Positions 54,528 to 64,000 of a stretch of 64,000 nucleotides of DNA are shown piece after piece (position 1 is the first letter of the stretch; each line of letters opens with the position of its first letter). The notes below the pieces were generated by a model. It saw only the letters and a list, made by a program, of their open reading frames with translations, had not been told where the DNA came from and searched no databases. This DNA is from Sphingomonas sp. PP-CE-3A-406 (GTDB lineage Bacteria; Pseudomonadota; Alphaproteobacteria; Sphingomonadales; Sphingomonadaceae): assembly GCF_003688625.1 (NCBI RefSeq), contig NZ_RCWY01000001.1:1178001-1242000 (forward strand). The letters are read 5' to 3'. The translations under genes and the position numbers were made by a program.

Positions 54528-55291
54528 GCGAGGGGTTCAGCGCGGTGATCCTAGCGGGCTCGCGCGGCGGGGTCGATCCGGTCGCGGGGTATGCGGGCGT
54601 CTCGCACAAGGCACTTATCGTGCTCGACGGAGAGACGCTGCTTGCGCGCGTTGCGCAGGCGTTGCGCAACGCGGGCGCGACGCGGATCGCCGTCTCGGTA
54701 TCCGACGACGCGGTGCGTGCGGAGGCGACCGCGTTGGGGCTCACCGTACTGACCGCCGCCAACGGTCCCAGCCTCAGCGTGCGCGAAGGCATCGCCGCGC
54801 TCGGCACGCCGCTGCTGGTTACGACCGCCGACCATGCGCTGCTCGACGCCGACTGGGTCCGCCGGTTTCGCGCCGATGCGCCGCAGAGTGCCGACGTCGC
54901 GGTCCTGCTCGCGCGGCGTGACGTGATCGAGCGTGCGGCCCCCGGGACCAAACGCACCTATCTGCGGTTCGCCGATGGCGCTTGGTCGGGCTGCAACCTA
55001 TTCCAGTTCGCCACCCCGCGCTCGATCGCCGCGCTCGATCTCTGGGCGCAGGTCGAGGCGGATCGCAAACGGCCGTGGCGGATCGTTCGTCGACTGGGTG
55101 TCGGCACGTTGCTGCGGTATCTGTCGGGCAGGCTGACGCTGGTCGATGCGGTCGCGCACCTCGGCCGGATGGCGGGATTGAACGCTGCCGCGGTCGCGAC
55201 TCCGTACGGTCTCGCGGCGGTCGACGTCGACAAACCCGGTGATCTCGATCTGGTCCGCACACTCCTCGCCGAGCAGCGCGCCGCGCACTAA
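54524..55291 (+). CDS. MobA-like NTP transferase
   Basis: A 255-residue nucleotidyltransferase. SAVILAGSRGGVDPVAGYAG is a variant of the NTP-binding loop; VSHKALIVLDGETLLARVAQ and LLVTTADHALLD (metal-binding) follow. The C-terminal part has YLRFADGAWSGCNLFQFATP. Unlike MocA it is not near molybdenum genes; it overlaps the Tam41-like gene by four bases. It probably activates a phosphorylated alcohol for the CDP-alcohol transferase of the same cluster. Confidence 0.8.
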   Translation: MSEGFSAVILAGSRGGVDPVAGYAGVSHKALIVLDGETLLARVAQALRNAGATRIAVSVSDDAVRAEATALGLTVLTAANGPSLSVREGIAALGTPLLVTTADHALLDADWVRRFRADAPQSADVAVLLARRDVIERAAPGTKRTYLRFADGAWSGCNLFQFATPRSIAALDLWAQVEADRKRPWRIVRRLGVGTLLRYLSGRLTLVDAVAHLGRMAGLNAAAVATPYGLAAVDVDKPGDLDLVRTLLAEQRAAH

Positions 55292-55352
55292 TTTACCGCT
55301 AACACGCAGAACCACCCTGCCCCGCCGGCCGGTTTTGTGGCAGGGCGGCGGC

Positions 55353-56132
55353 ATGCAAACGACAACGCTTTCCGCCCGCCCGAACCGCCCCGCCGCGTCC
55401 GCGACCACCGCGATCGGCATCTACGGCAGCGCCGGCCGGATGGGTCGCGCGATCGCCGATGCGATCGAGAGCGCCGGCGCGACGCTGGCCGGCGGCGTCG
55501 ACGCCGGCGAAGATCCGAACGCGATCGCCAAGCTCGCCGACGTGATGGTCGATTTCTCGACGCCGTCCGCGATCGAGGCGCATCTCGCCGCGGCACGCGC
55601 CGCCGGCACCGCGATCGTGATCGGCACCACCGGCCTGTCGCCGCAGCACCAGTCGCTGATCGATGCCGCTGCCAGCGACATTGCTGTGCTGCAAACCGGG
55701 AACACCTCGCTCGGCGTGACGCTGCTCAACATCCTGGTCCGCGACGCCGCAGCGCGGCTCGGTGCCGACTGGGATATCGAGATCGTCGAGATGCATCACC
55801 GCCACAAGGTCGATGCGCCATCGGGCACCGCGTTGCTGCTCGGCGAGGCCGCCGCGAAGGGGCGCGGAACGACGTTGGCCGAACTCCGCGTCGACAGCCG
55901 CGCCGGACTGGTCGGTGCGCGCAGCGAGGGCACGCTGGGATTCGCATCGGTGCGCGGCGGGTCGGTGATCGGCGACCACAGCGTGATCTTCGCGGGCGAA
56001 GGGGAGCGGATCGAATTGAACCACCGCGCCGACGACCGGTCGATTTTCGCGCGCGGCGCGGTGCAGGCGGCGATCTGGCTCGCCGGACAGCCCGCCGGCC
56101 GATACCGCATGGGCGACGTACTCGGTCTCTGA
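55353..56132 (+). CDS. dapB: 4-hydroxy-tetrahydrodipicolinate reductase
   Basis: DapB, 259 residues, reduces hydroxytetrahydrodipicolinate in lysine and diaminopimelate synthesis. The NAD(P) motif is IGIYGSAGRMGRAI; the catalytic region EMHHRHKVDAPSGTALLLGE with the His and Lys is intact, and FARGAVQAAIWLAGQPAGRY closes the protein. The ATG at 55353 is preferred over the open frame from 55239. The next gene follows after 4 bases. Confidence 0.95.
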   Translation: MQTTTLSARPNRPAASATTAIGIYGSAGRMGRAIADAIESAGATLAGGVDAGEDPNAIAKLADVMVDFSTPSAIEAHLAAARAAGTAIVIGTTGLSPQHQSLIDAAASDIAVLQTGNTSLGVTLLNILVRDAAARLGADWDIEIVEMHHRHKVDAPSGTALLLGEAAAKGRGTTLAELRVDSRAGLVGARSEGTLGFASVRGGSVIGDHSVIFAGEGERIELNHRADDRSIFARGAVQAAIWLAGQPAGRYRMGDVLGL

Positions 56133-56136
56133 CGCA

Positions 56137-56838
56137 GTGAAGAAGGCCGACGTCGTCGAATTCTATGCGCGGCTGGCTGAGGCCGATCCGCATCCCGAGA
56201 CCGAACTCGAATTCGTCAACCCGTACACGCTGGTCGTCGCGGTCGCGCTATCGGCGCAGGCGACCGATGTCGGCGTCAACAAGGCGACGCGGGCGCTGTT
56301 CCGCGAGGTCGACACGCCCGCGAAGATGGTCGCGCTCGGACTCGATGCGCTGAAGGGGCACATCAAGACGATCGGGCTCTACAACACCAAGGCGAAGAAC
56401 GTCATCGCGCTCTCGCAGATGCTGATCGACGACTATGGCGGCGAGGTGCCCGACGATCGCGACGCGCTCGAGCGACTGCCGGGCGTCGGGCGGAAGACTG
56501 CGAACGTCGTGCTGAACGTTGCGTTCGGCGCGGAGACGTTCGCGGTGGACACGCATATCTTCCGGGTCGGCAACCGCACCGGGCTCGCCCACGGCAAGAC
56601 CCCGCTCGCGGTCGAACTGAAACTCGACAAGGCTACGCCGCAGCCGTTCCGCCTGCACGCCCACCACTGGCTGATCCTACACGGTCGCTATGTCTGCAAG
56701 GCGCGGACACCCGAATGCTGGCGGTGCATCGTCAGCGACCTGTGCGCCTACAAACCGAAGACGCCACCGCCCAAGGAGCGGGGCAAGAGCACGTGCGGAA
56801 CGGCGAGCTTGCCGAGTATGCCAAATACGGAGTCCTGA
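56137..56838 (+). CDS. nth: Endonuclease III
   Basis: A 233-residue bifunctional DNA glycosylase/AP lyase removing oxidised pyrimidines. The helix-hairpin-helix with catalytic Lys120 is [11 protein letters not shown], the catalytic Asp138 is in AVDTHIFRV, and the 4Fe-4S ligands follow the C-X6-C-X2-C-X5-C pattern in [17 protein letters not shown]. It starts with GTG 4 bases after dapB. The last ~25 residues are an unusual polar tail. Confidence 0.95.
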   Translation: MKKADVVEFYARLAEADPHPETELEFVNPYTLVVAVALSAQATDVGVNKATRALFREVDTPAKMVALGLDALKGHIKTIGLYNTKAKNVIALSQMLIDDYGGEVPDDRDALERLPGVGRKTANVVLNVAFGAETFAVDTHIFRVGNRTGLAHGKTPLAVELKLDKATPQPFRLHAHHWLILHGRYVCKARTPECWRCIVSDLCAYKPKTPPPKERGKSTCGTASLPSMPNTES

Positions 56839-56972
56839 CGCGTTTTGCACAGGTCTAACGAATGCATATCACCGTCTCGTGCGACAATACGCGCGCGACC
56901 GACACAGCGCGGCAGCAATCGACATGAAAACGGCTGGCGCAGCCGGCCACGCTTTGCTAGGCGGGCCATCCG

Positions 56973-58631
<1,659 letters not shown>

Positions 58632-58657
<26 letters not shown>

Positions 58658-58847
58658 GATTAAGCCCTTCGAACAACGCGGTGATTTCGCCGCCGAACAG
58701 CCGGTCAATTAGCGCGACCTCCTGCTCGAGGGTCGACCATGAATCATCGAAGGCCGCGCTGACAAGTCCGTGATCATCAAGGCTTACATCACCGACCGGC
58801 GACGCGAAGGTCGCCCGGATCGTTGGAGGTGATGCACGCCGGTTCAT
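58632..58847 (-). CDS. Small protein upstream of the recombinase, hypothetical
   Basis: A 71-residue open frame (MNRRASPPTIRATFASPVGD...) overlapping the recombinase start by 26 bases on the same strand. It is acidic in the middle (EQEVALIDRLFGG) and has no family I recognise. Small overlapping genes commonly precede serine recombinases in mobile elements, which supports it; codon phase alone is weak evidence. Confidence 0.45.
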
Positions 58848-59144
58848 GGGCCGGGCATCGCAGGATCAGCGCGATGCCGTTGCGGGGGGCACTCGCGATT
58901 GTCGGCTTATGGGCTCGTGTTAGCGGTTCACCATATCCGGCCAGCGACAAATGCATGAAATTTTGGCGGCTCGATCCATGTCGCTATCTTGTCGATGAAA
59001 TTCCCGATTCTCCAACAGCGACCGCTGGTTTCGGGAAATGCCAATCGGGATTGAGGGATTTGAGAGTGAGACAAACATGAACCGATCCGTTAATTATGCT
59101 TTATTCACCCTCAGCTGACTGGCGACGGGAGATGTGAAGCCCGA
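58848..59144. other. Comparatively AT-rich gap in the mobile element
   Basis: This 297-base stretch between the small recombinase-operon gene and the convergent-side cargo operon has lower GC than its surroundings, for example ttaattatgctttattcacc near 59091-59110. No gene or clear terminator was seen. It could hold the promoter for the recombinase operon. Confidence 0.4.
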
Positions 59145-60914
59145 TCAGCTTCCGGGTTCCGGCCGATCAGTCCCCAACTGATTGTCGCTCATGCCATCCG
59201 CTGATCGCTTCTTGGTCTTCGCCTTCTTCTTCTGGTGCCGCTCCCGCTTTCGCGACAACATTTCTCGCATCGGATCGGTCGACAAGGGCGAGATCATCAT
59301 ACCAACATTTTGCGCACCACGAGCGGCGGCGATGTCGCCGATCATGCCGCAGGGTGATGGCTGATTATGTCCGATACCGCTGTGGTGCGGCGACACGCCG
59401 TACGAGCGCCCCAGAACCGCGACCACCTCTTCGGGTACGCGGCTCGTGTCGTTCAGGACCTCTGGAAGGATGCCCTTCTTAGCCTGATGGTAGCCTACGA
59501 TCGCGTCCCACTGATAATGGCGATAGTGCGCAATGTCGTCTCCACGGTTGTTCAGCCACAAATGGGACTGATAACGCGCCGTGTAGCCGAGTTCGCCCGA
59601 CTTGGGCCGGTCGGCAACCAGTGCGATCGCATTCTTGCGCAGCGTGTCACCCGACTTCGCCTTGAGGGTGCCGTCCATAGCGAAGGGGCCGGACACGAGC
59701 GGCAACGCATCTTCCTCCTTGCCCTGAGTCTGCGTCAACAGCCAAAGGGCGGCGGCCGGGTTGCTCTCCGCTATCCATGCGTAGTTGATCGTCGCGATCG
59801 CCCAGGACACGCGCCGCAGCGACACGGACGCCAGCTTAGGTCCTCCCGTTCTGCAGCGCCGGTTCCAATCCCGAGCCGTCATCATGATTTCCACCAGCCC
59901 GACCGAAGCGTGCTGGCGCCAATCCAGCCCCCAGAGCGTCGCGGCCGGGCGATTCTGGCGTGACCAGCCGTGGTCATTGCGCTGTTCCAGCCAGAATGCG
60001 GGGCTGGCCGCGAAATCGCGGGCGGTCGCCTTGGCCTGCTTCGGCGTAGTTGGCGCGATATCGAGGCCGTTCCGTTCCACTGCCGTCACTGACAGGCTCG
60101 CGGCGCAAACCTTGGCCCAAGCCGCTGCCGCTTCGGCATCACCGCGTTGCAAAATGGTCCCCGGCGCGCTCAAGGCAATCGACTGGAAGGGTAACATCTC
60201 GATAGCCCGCTTGATCGCGTACGGTTGATGGCGACCACCTGCCAGCGGAACGCGGGGCAGGAAGCGCTGCGTTGAAAGCGCGATGCCCTCATCGAATGCC
60301 AGTGTCAGCAGCCCGGCCTGATTGACGGCCAGGCGGGCCATTTCGGCATAGAGAACCGCAACCAGAAAGGGCGGCAAATAATCCGCCTCTGGCTCGACCC
60401 ATAGGGAGCACACGCGATCCGGCCATGGATCATTAGCGATCGCGGGGCGTAGCGCGACCGCGCCCTTGAAGTCCTTGGCGATCACCCGATCGAATACCGC
60501 GCGGTCGCGCAGCCGCAGGTCGTCGAGATAGATCGCCAGATCGCGGGGCGAATGGCCGACCAGCGCGACCAAGGGTTCGACACGTCCGCAATGCGCGGCC
60601 ATGCTGCTAACGACGAACTTGTCAGGTCCGTCGCCCGCGCGGAAGTCGTTCGGGCGGATCAGAACTTGCCGCCAGATCGATCCGGCGAGTTGCGTCACGG
60701 TCATCGTCCCGTCGATGATCGCGACAGCGTCTCCGGGTAGCAACGTCGGATCGATCGGGAGCCGATGCGGCGTGCGGGCGATACCACAGCCATCGGTGAC
60801 GGCCAGTCCGGGAATCCAGTAATCCCAGCCACGCCGGTAGCTGACCGCGGGATCGACGCCGTCGTCGAGGCCCGCTTGCGCTATCGCGGCTGTGATGTCA
60901 TCGAAGATGCTTAT
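59145..60914 (-). CDS. Element cargo protein, unknown function (probable ATA start)
   Basis: About 589 residues if read from the ATA at 60914: I-SIFDDITAAIAQAGLDD, then RRGWDYWIPGLAVTDGCG and LLPGDAVAIIDGTMTVTQLA. GGAG lies seven bases before the ATA, and the ATA overlaps the TAA stop of the preceding gene exactly where an ATGA junction would be expected. The first ordinary alternative is TTG 60743, which would drop 57 codons of plausible protein. The C-terminus is very basic (KRERHQKKKAKTKKRS). No domain recognised; conserved Trp/Tyr-rich stretches suggest a real, folded protein. Confidence 0.65.
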   Translation of the reverse strand: MSIFDDITAAIAQAGLDDGVDPAVSYRRGWDYWIPGLAVTDGCGIARTPHRLPIDPTLLPGDAVAIIDGTMTVTQLAGSIWRQVLIRPNDFRAGDGPDKFVVSSMAAHCGRVEPLVALVGHSPRDLAIYLDDLRLRDRAVFDRVIAKDFKGAVALRPAIANDPWPDRVCSLWVEPEADYLPPFLVAVLYAEMARLAVNQAGLLTLAFDEGIALSTQRFLPRVPLAGGRHQPYAIKRAIEMLPFQSIALSAPGTILQRGDAEAAAAWAKVCAASLSVTAVERNGLDIAPTTPKQAKATARDFAASPAFWLEQRNDHGWSRQNRPAATLWGLDWRQHASVGLVEIMMTARDWNRRCRTGGPKLASVSLRRVSWAIATINYAWIAESNPAAALWLLTQTQGKEEDALPLVSGPFAMDGTLKAKSGDTLRKNAIALVADRPKSGELGYTARYQSHLWLNNRGDDIAHYRHYQWDAIVGYHQAKKGILPEVLNDTSRVPEEVVAVLGRSYGVSPHHSGIGHNQPSPCGMIGDIAAARGAQNVGMMISPLSTDPMREMLSRKRERHQKKKAKTKKRSADGMSDNQLGTDRPEPGS

Positions 60915-61243
60915 GCCACGTCTCCCGCGCCCACATTACCCTGCGGAATATTGAGGGTTCGTATATCGCTGCGAACGCGCTCGATCGCGCGGGTGAGCGC
61001 TGTATCATGGTCGGCCAGCCACACCTCCTGCGCCGTGCTGACGGCGACCAGCGCTTCGGCGGCGATCGCCAAGTCGTGCCAGTCCTTTTCTGATCCCGGC
61101 GGATTCGCACCCAGCGCGATCTCGATCTGCTGCATCCAACCGATCAGCCCGCTGGCACGACGCGCGAGCGCCTCATACCCGTGGAAAAGCTCGGTACGGC
61201 CGCCGATGACGACCGAGCGGGTTTCGTCGAGAATGTCGGTCAT
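60911..61243 (-). CDS. Element protein, hypothetical
   Basis: A 110-residue, mostly helical protein (MTDILDETRSVVIGGRTELF...). No family recognised. Its ATG overlaps the stop of the upstream gene (ATGA) and its TAA overlaps the apparent start of the downstream gene, so the three are a coupled operon. It is mildly acidic and has no membrane segments or signal peptide. Confidence 0.7.
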   Translation of the reverse strand: MTDILDETRSVVIGGRTELFHGYEALARRASGLIGWMQQIEIALGANPPGSEKDWHDLAIAAEALVAVSTAQEVWLADHDTALTRAIERVRSDIRTLNIPQGNVGAGDVA

Positions 61244-61980
61244 GCCTCGTCTCCGTGGTTGCTCATGTCATCGAGCGGGAGGCGGCCGGACGGGGTCACA
61301 ACTTCGCCGACCGCTACGACAGTGGTGACAGACGGCTGCGGCGGGATCTCCGGACTGACCGATTCGACCGTTTCGACCGCCAGTCGCGGATTGCCGCCGT
61401 GCTGGTCGATCCAGTCGTGCGCCTCGCCACGATTCATCCGGGCAGGAGGTTCCAGTTCCAGAGCGGCCACCATCCGCCCGACGAGGAAACCTTGCGTTCG
61501 GGTCATCGTCTTGCGCCGCCACGCGTTGCTGTCAGGATTATCACGCTGCCAGACGCGGAAACCCGCGACGTCCTCCGCATAGGCGCGGCTGGCGCGGCTG
61601 GCGCGGCTCAGCAGTAGCGCCTCACCGCGCTCCGTCCAGTCGTCGAGATGGGCCCGGACCGCCGCGACCTCGGCCGCGATATTCGTGGCACCCGGCCGTA
61701 CGGCGGCGAAGGGCGCGATCAACGCAATATATTTGTCGAGCGACTGGTGACGCAACCAGACGCGCGCCGACGCCATCTCGCCAGTGTATCCCGTATCGCG
61801 CTCCAGCCAAGCGAGCGACATGCGATGCCACTGCTCGGACCGGGTCGTCGATAACAACCGGGTCTTCGCGTTGCGGGCCTTGCGGTTGATCTCGGCCAGC
61901 CGCTCTTCGACCTTGCGCTTCGCAGCCAAGGCGGTCTCATATTCGCGGCGGCGGCGGGCTTCGATGGCATCGTATTCCAT
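61240..61980 (-). CDS. Element coiled-coil protein, hypothetical
   Basis: A 246-residue protein starting with a long charged helix (MEYDAIEARRRREYETALAA, continuing to about residue 45), likely a coiled coil. A threefold 9-base repeat near 61585-61612 encodes RASRASRA. GAGGAG precedes the ATG. No family recognised. It heads the minus-strand operon and is divergent from the relaxase gene, so it may be a mobilisation or plasmid-biology accessory, which is an inference from position. Confidence 0.7.
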   Translation of the reverse strand: MEYDAIEARRRREYETALAAKRKVEERLAEINRKARNAKTRLLSTTRSEQWHRMSLAWLERDTGYTGEMASARVWLRHQSLDKYIALIAPFAAVRPGATNIAAEVAAVRAHLDDWTERGEALLLSRASRASRAYAEDVAGFRVWQRDNPDSNAWRRKTMTRTQGFLVGRMVAALELEPPARMNRGEAHDWIDQHGGNPRLAVETVESVSPEIPPQPSVTTVVAVGEVVTPSGRLPLDDMSNHGDEA

Positions 61981-61992
61981 GAGTCGTCTCCT

Positions 61993-62008
61993 CGTCCGTG
62001 ATCGGACG
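61993..62008. repeat. Hairpin cgtccg-tgat-cggacg
   Basis: A perfect 6-base stem with a 4-base loop just upstream of the minus-strand operon start (61980). It lies in the divergent region shared with the relaxase gene and could be an operator or part of a transfer origin. Confidence 0.4.
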
Positions 62009-62039
62009 GGCTGACGATACGAACCTCAAGTTCGGACGA

Positions 62040-62168
62040 TTGCGGGGGGCGCTCCACTTTTGCGGAAGATCGATGCCCCATATGCGGTTCACCGGCTGTC
62101 CTGAATTCGGAACGGTGCCCTGATGAGGCGCGGGGTTTGGCATGGGTCAAATCAAGCGCCCCCCGCAA
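62040..62168. repeat. 14-bp perfect inverted repeat in relaxase upstream region
   Basis: Arms ttgcggggggcgct (62040-62053) and agcgccccccgcaa (62155-62168) are exact inverse copies separated by 101 bases, in the divergent gap next to a relaxase gene. Origins of transfer usually lie in such a place and carry inverted repeats. The gap 61981-62318 holds no gene. Confidence 0.45.
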
Positions 62169-62245
62169 CGGCAGTGAGCAGCGGCCCCTACGAAGCGGAA
62201 GACCGCAGTCTAGGAAGAGATTTGGGGGTGGGATGCGAAAGAAAT

Positions 62246-62261
62246 GTTGACCCCGGTCAAC
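62246..62261. promoter_or_regulatory. Operator-like palindrome gttgacc-cc-ggtcaac
   Basis: A perfect palindrome with 7-base half sites and a 2-base centre lies 57 bases before the relaxase start. Its size and symmetry fit a dimeric regulator binding site, or a nick-region hairpin. It also overlaps an alternative relaxase ATG at 62244. Confidence 0.4.
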
Positions 62262-62318
62262 AGCGCATCCGCTTCCAGTCCCCCCCCCAGCCTGCGGCGC
62301 CACGATCGAGGGACCGCG

Positions 62319-64000
62319 ATGCTGCTGGAGACCGAGGAAGGGATATGGGCGCGGGCGGACGCGCAGGTCTTCCGCCTGTTGATGGACAACGGACGGACCG
62401 AGCGTCGTATGCAGGCCGCCGAGCGTACGGTCGCCGCAGCCTTCCGCCGCGTCGCGGCGCTTCGCAAGCGTCGCCGTGCTGGCGCGTCGCGAGAACAGGC
62501 CGTTGCCGATCGCAGGGCCGACCGGGAACTGTCGCTCGCCTGGGGGCGTCCGCTGCGCATTCGCATGGCCCGGACCGATCGTCCGACATCGGCAGCCGCG
62601 TCTTCCTCCCGCAAGATGGCGATGCTGGCAGGAACCTCGAAGCGCGCCATCCGCACCTACCAGGTGCCGATAGTCGACGAAGCCGGCCGCGTCGCACTGT
62701 TCTTCCGCATCCGCTATGTCGGCTTCAAATCGAAGATGTGGCGCGCAGGCCTGCCTGCCGATCACGCGCTCTATATCCTGCGTGAGGATGCGCTCGAACG
62801 GATCGGTGACGACGCGATCGATTCTGTGCCGATGTCGAACATGGGCGAGGACGCGCATGAGATCGCAGCGGGATGGCGCGCGCTAGAGACGGTCGAGGAA
62901 GGCTATCGCGCGAATGCGATCGTCCAGCACCGCATCATCTGGAACCTGCCGCATGACTTGACTGCGGCCGAACGTCGCGCGCTGGTCGAGGATTTCTGCG
63001 AGCGGACTTTCGGCCGGTTGGACCTGCCTTGGGTGGCTGCAATCCACATGCCGGATGCGAAGGGCGATCAGCGCAACCATCACGCCCATGTATGCTTCTC
63101 ACTGCGCCCCTGCGAGCGCACCGGCGATCATGAATGGAAGATCGCGCCGGAGAAGCTGAACGGCCTGACTGACCCGGACGGCCTGAAGCTGATGCGCGCG
63201 CTGGCTGCCGCGCACATGAACCGCGCCTGCCGTGCAGCCGGACGTCCTGAGCGCTTCACCCATCAGAAATACAAGGAACGCGGGATTGACGCCCAGCGCC
63301 AGGCCCATGTCGGTGCCGCGGCGATGGCGGCTCATGAACGCGGCGAGCATGTCCATGCCATTGCCCGCAACGCCGTCATTGCTGAGAGCAACGAGCTGGT
63401 GGTCGAGAAGGCACAGGTCGCGCGCGAGGTGCGGATGCATGCCCGCCTGACGGCGCTGCTCGAACGGCAGATGCAGGTGGATGGTCTGCGTTGCCGCCTC
63501 GCTACTGTCATGACCGGTGCGAGCGCGAGCGCGATCGCGACGTCCGCCCGCGATGCGATCGCACGGGCACGCCAAGGAATGGCTGCAGTTCGGCCCGTCG
63601 CTTCGCAGGTTGCCAAGACGACTCGCGACCAGGGCCGTGCGATCCTGCAGCGCGTCCAGCGTCGGCGTTCCTTTCATAAGCATTCGCGCGCTATGCAAAA
63701 CACGACCATCGCGCTGGCACGCACAGCGCGAGCGATCGCGGAGCAAATCAACGCGAGCCCGGCGTCGATCATGCCGTCCCCGGTTGCGCTGACGCGGTTC
63801 CGCCGCATCGCGTCGATTGCGAGAGGCCAGACCATTTCGGCAGCGCTGCACCAAAAGCTGACCGCGCAGCGTGCTGAGGCGGCCGCCATCCACCAGCGGC
63901 TTGTCGAGCACGACCGACGAAACGCGATCGAACAGGCCCGGCGCCTTATCCTCACGTCAGAACCGGCACCCTATCGGCTGGAACACGGCCGGCTCTTTCT
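62319..64000 (+). CDS. MobA/MobL family relaxase, cut by window end
   Basis: The first 560 residues of a relaxase that would nick the transfer origin for conjugative mobilisation. After a basic N-terminal region (MLLETEEGIWARADAQVFRL), the relaxase core has IVQHRIIWNLPHDLTAAERR, then AAIHMPDAKGDQRNHHAHV, the metal-binding histidine cluster (residues near 244 and 254-257), and the downstream GRPERFTHQKYKERGID. A long helical, Ala/Arg-rich region follows. ATG 62319 has GAGGGA five bases upstream; ATG 62244 is an alternative. There is no stop before the window end. Confidence 0.85.
   Translation, partial: MLLETEEGIWARADAQVFRLLMDNGRTERRMQAAERTVAAAFRRVAALRKRRRAGASREQAVADRRADRELSLAWGRPLRIRMARTDRPTSAAASSSRKMAMLAGTSKRAIRTYQVPIVDEAGRVALFFRIRYVGFKSKMWRAGLPADHALYILREDALERIGDDAIDSVPMSNMGEDAHEIAAGWRALETVEEGYRANAIVQHRIIWNLPHDLTAAERRALVEDFCERTFGRLDLPWVAAIHMPDAKGDQRNHHAHVCFSLRPCERTGDHEWKIAPEKLNGLTDPDGLKLMRALAAAHMNRACRAAGRPERFTHQKYKERGIDAQRQAHVGAAAMAAHERGEHVHAIARNAVIAESNELVVEKAQVAREVRMHARLTALLERQMQVDGLRCRLATVMTGASASAIATSARDAIARARQGMAAVRPVASQVAKTTRDQGRAILQRVQRRRSFHKHSRAMQNTTIALARTARAIAEQINASPASIMPSPVALTRFRRIASIARGQTISAALHQKLTAQRAEAAAIHQRLVEHDRRNAIEQARRLILTSEPAPYRLEHGRLF

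Noticed and set aside
58823-59080. 85-codon plus-strand frame near the recombinase
   Set aside because: No ribosome site or family features, and it overlaps the better supported minus-strand small gene.
62123-62785. 220-codon plus-strand frame
   Set aside because: It is out of phase with the relaxase frame, which carries the histidine motif and a good ribosome site.

Overview
This is a high-GC chromosome segment from an alphaproteobacterium, most likely Sphingomonas or a close relative. The grounds are strong third-position GC, the gene families and their order, and dense families of short palindromic repeats between genes; no search could be run, so the genus is an inference.

Layout. 1-2061: a membrane GGDEF protein and a gene-free stretch of repeats. 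2062-17790 (minus strand): an energy-metabolism block with lpdA, a DUF433 protein, sucB, sucA, sucD, a GIY-YIG protein, mdh, zapE, a thioesterase, sdhB, a ClpP-like protein, a HicA toxin with a DUF1902 partner, a small membrane protein, and sdhA-sdhD-sdhC. It supplies the 2-oxoglutarate-to-oxaloacetate part of the TCA cycle except sucC and a fumarase. 18055-20808: two soluble chemotaxis-type transducers, the second split by a frameshift at a T5 run. 21028-26002: SDR, prmA, phhA, a DUF2459 protein, a small lipoprotein and a glycerophosphodiesterase. 26060-33930: a molybdenum hydroxylase operon (2Fe-2S, FAD/4Fe-4S, two tandem Mo subunits, XdhC, MocA-like). 33905-39153: an outer membrane factor / MacA / ABC ATPase / permease export operon interrupted by a DUF559 gene. 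39829-43786: trehalose operon otsB-GH15-otsA. 43940-45019: an MscS channel.

45126-55291 is the most unusual metabolic region: two nucleotidyltransferases, a CDP-glycerol glycerophosphotransferase-like enzyme, a CDP-alcohol phosphotransferase with a worn-down nucleotidyltransferase N-domain, AsnB, a Wzx-like flippase, a DUF2141 protein, a lipid kinase and a Tam41-like CDP-DAG synthase candidate. Together they could make and export a phosphoalcohol-bearing lipid or glycan. dapB, nth and tRNA-Arg(CCG) follow.

56984-64000 is the left end of an integrated mobilisable element: a large serine recombinase whose reading frame runs antisense into the tRNA-Arg, a three-gene cargo operon of unknown function, and a divergent MobA/MobL relaxase cut by the window end, with inverted repeats between them that could form an origin of transfer.

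Two small nuclease-family genes (GIY-YIG and DUF559) each sit exactly between perfect inverted copies of the local repeat families, inside otherwise compact operons. This is a pattern expected of repeat-associated mobile cassettes.
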